A stretch of DNA of 53,795 bases from an uncultured Porphyromonadaceae bacterium (GTDB lineage: Bacteria; Bacteroidota; Bacteroidia; Bacteroidales; Muribaculaceae): the NCBI GenBank assembly GCA_900548875.1, contig URMA01000010.1, forward strand, positions 1 to 53,795, in the 5' to 3' direction. Both the position numbers and the translations under genes were made by a program. The notes below the pieces were generated by a model, which did no database searches, was not told where the DNA came from, and saw only the letters and a program-made list of their open reading frames with translations. This document shows positions 52,074 to 53,795 of the stretch, piece by piece. Within the stretch, counting starts at the first letter, position 1, and each line of letters starts with the position of its first letter.

Positions 52074-53681
52074 TTATTTCTTGCGATTATCGATTGCAGC
52101 TTTCACGAAGCTCAAAAACAATGGATTCGGCGACAATACCGTACTACTGTATTCCGGATGATACTGTGTTCCGATATACCATTTCTTGTCCGGCAATTCT
52201 ACAACCTCCACCAAATGAGTGGACGGATTTTCGCCTACACACTGCATGCCGGCAGCCTCAAATTGGGCACGATATTCTTCGTTGAATTCAAAACGGTGAC
52301 GGTGGCGTTCTTTGATGTCGGTCTTACCATAGGCCTGTGCCACCTTCGAACCTTCGCGGAGCACACATTCGTATTCGCCGAGACGCATGGTTCCACCCAT
52401 ATTCGAAATGCTCTTCTGCTCTTCCATAAGGTCGATGACATTATGCTGAGTCTGCGGATTCATTTCCGTACTGTTGGCATCCTTCATGCCGAGCACGTTG
52501 CGGGCAAATTCAATCACCATGCACTGCATGCCCAGACAGATACCCAATGTCGGCACGTCATGCTCACGACACCATTTCAAGGCAACAAACTTGCCTTCGA
52601 TGCCACGCTGGCCGAAGCCCGGAGCAATGATAACACCGTCCATGTCCTTCAACAGTTCTTCAACATTTCCATCGTTCACCTTTTCAGAGTGAATATATTT
52701 CAAATTCAGTTTGAAGCCATTGTATGTAGCAGCCTGGAACAAGGATTCGTTAATTGACTTGTAGGCATCCTGCAATTCCACATATTTTCCGACAAGACCG
52801 ATAGTCACCGTTTCCTTCGCATTCTTCATCATGTCGAGGAAATGGAGCCATTGAGTCAAGTCAGGCTCGCCTTCGAACGGAGTGTTAGTCTTGCGAAGCA
52901 CGATTTCATCCAGATGCTGTGCATGCATTGTCAACGGCACTTCGTAGATAGTCGGCACATCGATTGACTGGATAACGGCTTCAGGCGACACATTGCAGAA
53001 GAGAGCCACCTTGCGGCGCATGGCCGTAGGAATATCCTTTTCCGTGCGGAGAATAAGCACATCCGGCTGGATACCGACCTCCTGCAACTGCTTTACAGAG
53101 TGCTGAGTCGGTTTTGTCTTCAGTTCCTTCGCTGCATTCAGGAACGGCACATAAGTCAAGTGGATACAAATACAGTTTGAACCCAATTCCCATTTCAACT
53201 GACGCATGCTTTCGAGGAACGGCAACGATTCGATGTCGCCCACCGTACCGCCGATTTCCGTAATCACGAAATCGTATTTGCCCGTATTGCCGAGCAGTTT
53301 CACATTACGCTTGATTTCGTCGGTGATATGAGGAATGATTTGCACCGTCTTGCCAAGATAGTCGCCACGACGTTCCTTGTCGATAACGCTTTGGTAGATA
53401 CGGCCGGTTGTAATGTTGTTGGCACGCGTTGTATGAACATTGGTAAAACGCTCATAGTGTCCCAAGTCCAAGTCTGCCTCGTGACCGTCAACTGTCACAT
53501 AGCATTCGCCATGCTCATAAGGATTTAGCGTTCCCGGGTCAATATTGATATACGGGTCAAACTTTTGGATAGTTACTCTAAAGCCGCGTGATAAAAGCAA
53601 ACGCGCCAAAGATGATGATATGATACCCTTTCCCAATGAGGATACTACACCACCAGTCACGAATATGTACTTAGTTTCCAC
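52074..53681 (-). CDS. pyrG: CTP synthase
   Basis: 535 residues, starting with GTG at 53681; there is no suitable ATG. The synthetase domain opens KYIFVTGGVVSSLGKG with HGECYVTVDGHEADLDLGHYERF. The C-terminal glutamine amidotransferase has GICLGMQC (nucleophile Cys) and QYHPEY (His and Glu). It aminates UTP to CTP. It is upstream of yidC in one operon. Repeat copy 4 supplies TATCTTTG 29 nt upstream. Confidence 0.97.
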   Translation of the reverse strand: METKYIFVTGGVVSSLGKGIISSSLARLLLSRGFRVTIQKFDPYINIDPGTLNPYEHGECYVTVDGHEADLDLGHYERFTNVHTTRANNITTGRIYQSVIDKERRGDYLGKTVQIIPHITDEIKRNVKLLGNTGKYDFVITEIGGTVGDIESLPFLESMRQLKWELGSNCICIHLTYVPFLNAAKELKTKPTQHSVKQLQEVGIQPDVLILRTEKDIPTAMRRKVALFCNVSPEAVIQSIDVPTIYEVPLTMHAQHLDEIVLRKTNTPFEGEPDLTQWLHFLDMMKNAKETVTIGLVGKYVELQDAYKSINESLFQAATYNGFKLNLKYIHSEKVNDGNVEELLKDMDGVIIAPGFGQRGIEGKFVALKWCREHDVPTLGICLGMQCMVIEFARNVLGMKDANSTEMNPQTQHNVIDLMEEQKSISNMGGTMRLGEYECVLREGSKVAQAYGKTDIKERHRHRFEFNEEYRAQFEAAGMQCVGENPSTHLVEVVELPDKKWYIGTQYHPEYSSTVLSPNPLFLSFVKAAIDNRKK

Positions 53682-53710
53682 AACTATTTTTGTTTTAATG
53701 TTTTATTTTG

Positions 53711-53795
53711 CAAAGATAGTGCAAGCCGAGTGAAATACAAAATGAATTTATTCAATTTTGTATTTCCAAGGCGCAGCCTATCTTCTATAAAGATA
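53711..53795 (-). repeat. Dispersed intergenic repeat, copy 4 (at window edge)
   Basis: caaagatag at 53711, then gcaagccgag, an imperfect palindrome around 53738-53765, and ggcgcagcctatcttctataaagata at the end. It may continue past the window. Confidence 0.7.

Noticed and set aside
1..53795. CRISPR array or rRNA operon
   Set aside because: No regularly spaced repeat series and no rRNA-like sequence were seen.

Overview
The window is a stretch of Bacteroidales chromosome. I cannot place it to genus from sequence alone. The evidence is a SusC/SusD nutrient-uptake locus, a C-terminal secretion-type domain on a surface protein, many surface lipoproteins, Bacteroidales -7 promoter boxes (TAnnTTTG, often with TTTG about 19-20 nt upstream) and a Bacteroidales-type gene set (long YidC next to pyrG, OPT transporter, TPR lipoprotein, DUF2023 next to flavodoxin).

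Layout. 1-3.5 kb: the 3' end of a surface protein, an SH3-like exported protein and rplU-rpmA. 3.7-12.7 kb: a DMT permease, obgE with a laccase-domain (PgeF/YfiH) gene, a three-gene lipid-linked sugar operon (GT-C type membrane protein, DPPR-synthase-like UbiA, HAD phosphatase), rnz and a divergent PIF1-like helicase. 12.8-15.3 kb: lipoprotein, polyprenyl synthase and TatD operon. 15.5-25.2 kb: a modular SusE/F-like protein, tRNA-Ser(GGA), an AT-rich islet (CoiA-like protein plus lipoprotein), an OPT transporter, a TPR lipoprotein and an orphan phage-type portal protein. 25.3-26.6 kb: a LOG-family hydrolase, a PduO-type cobalamin adenosyltransferase and a DUF2795 gene.

26.6-31.4 kb is the accessory region. 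The 3' end of the DUF2795 gene (codons for FNEEEY plus stop) occurs three times: once in the gene and twice as remnants. The first two copies also carry the same terminator. Between the copies lie a tripartite HipB/HipS/HipT toxin-antitoxin operon, and an IS5-type insertion sequence plus a broken DUF1016 (YhcG-type) nuclease gene. This looks like a serial or cassette-like insertion site with no visible recombinase, and it is the best candidate here for something undescribed.

31.4-36.2 kb: an AraC regulator divergent from a redox cluster (two aldo/keto reductases, a CMD-cupin protein, a flavodoxin), several members of which carry export signals. 36.5-47.6 kb: a polysaccharide-utilisation-type locus (GH20 hexosaminidase, SusC, SusD, two SusE/F-like lipoproteins) followed by a Big2/leucine-rich-repeat lipoprotein. 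47.8-53.8 kb: methionine aminopeptidase, flavodoxin plus DUF2023, then yidC and pyrG. A dispersed repeat of about 90 bp recurs immediately upstream of four minus-strand genes and appears to supply their -7 boxes.
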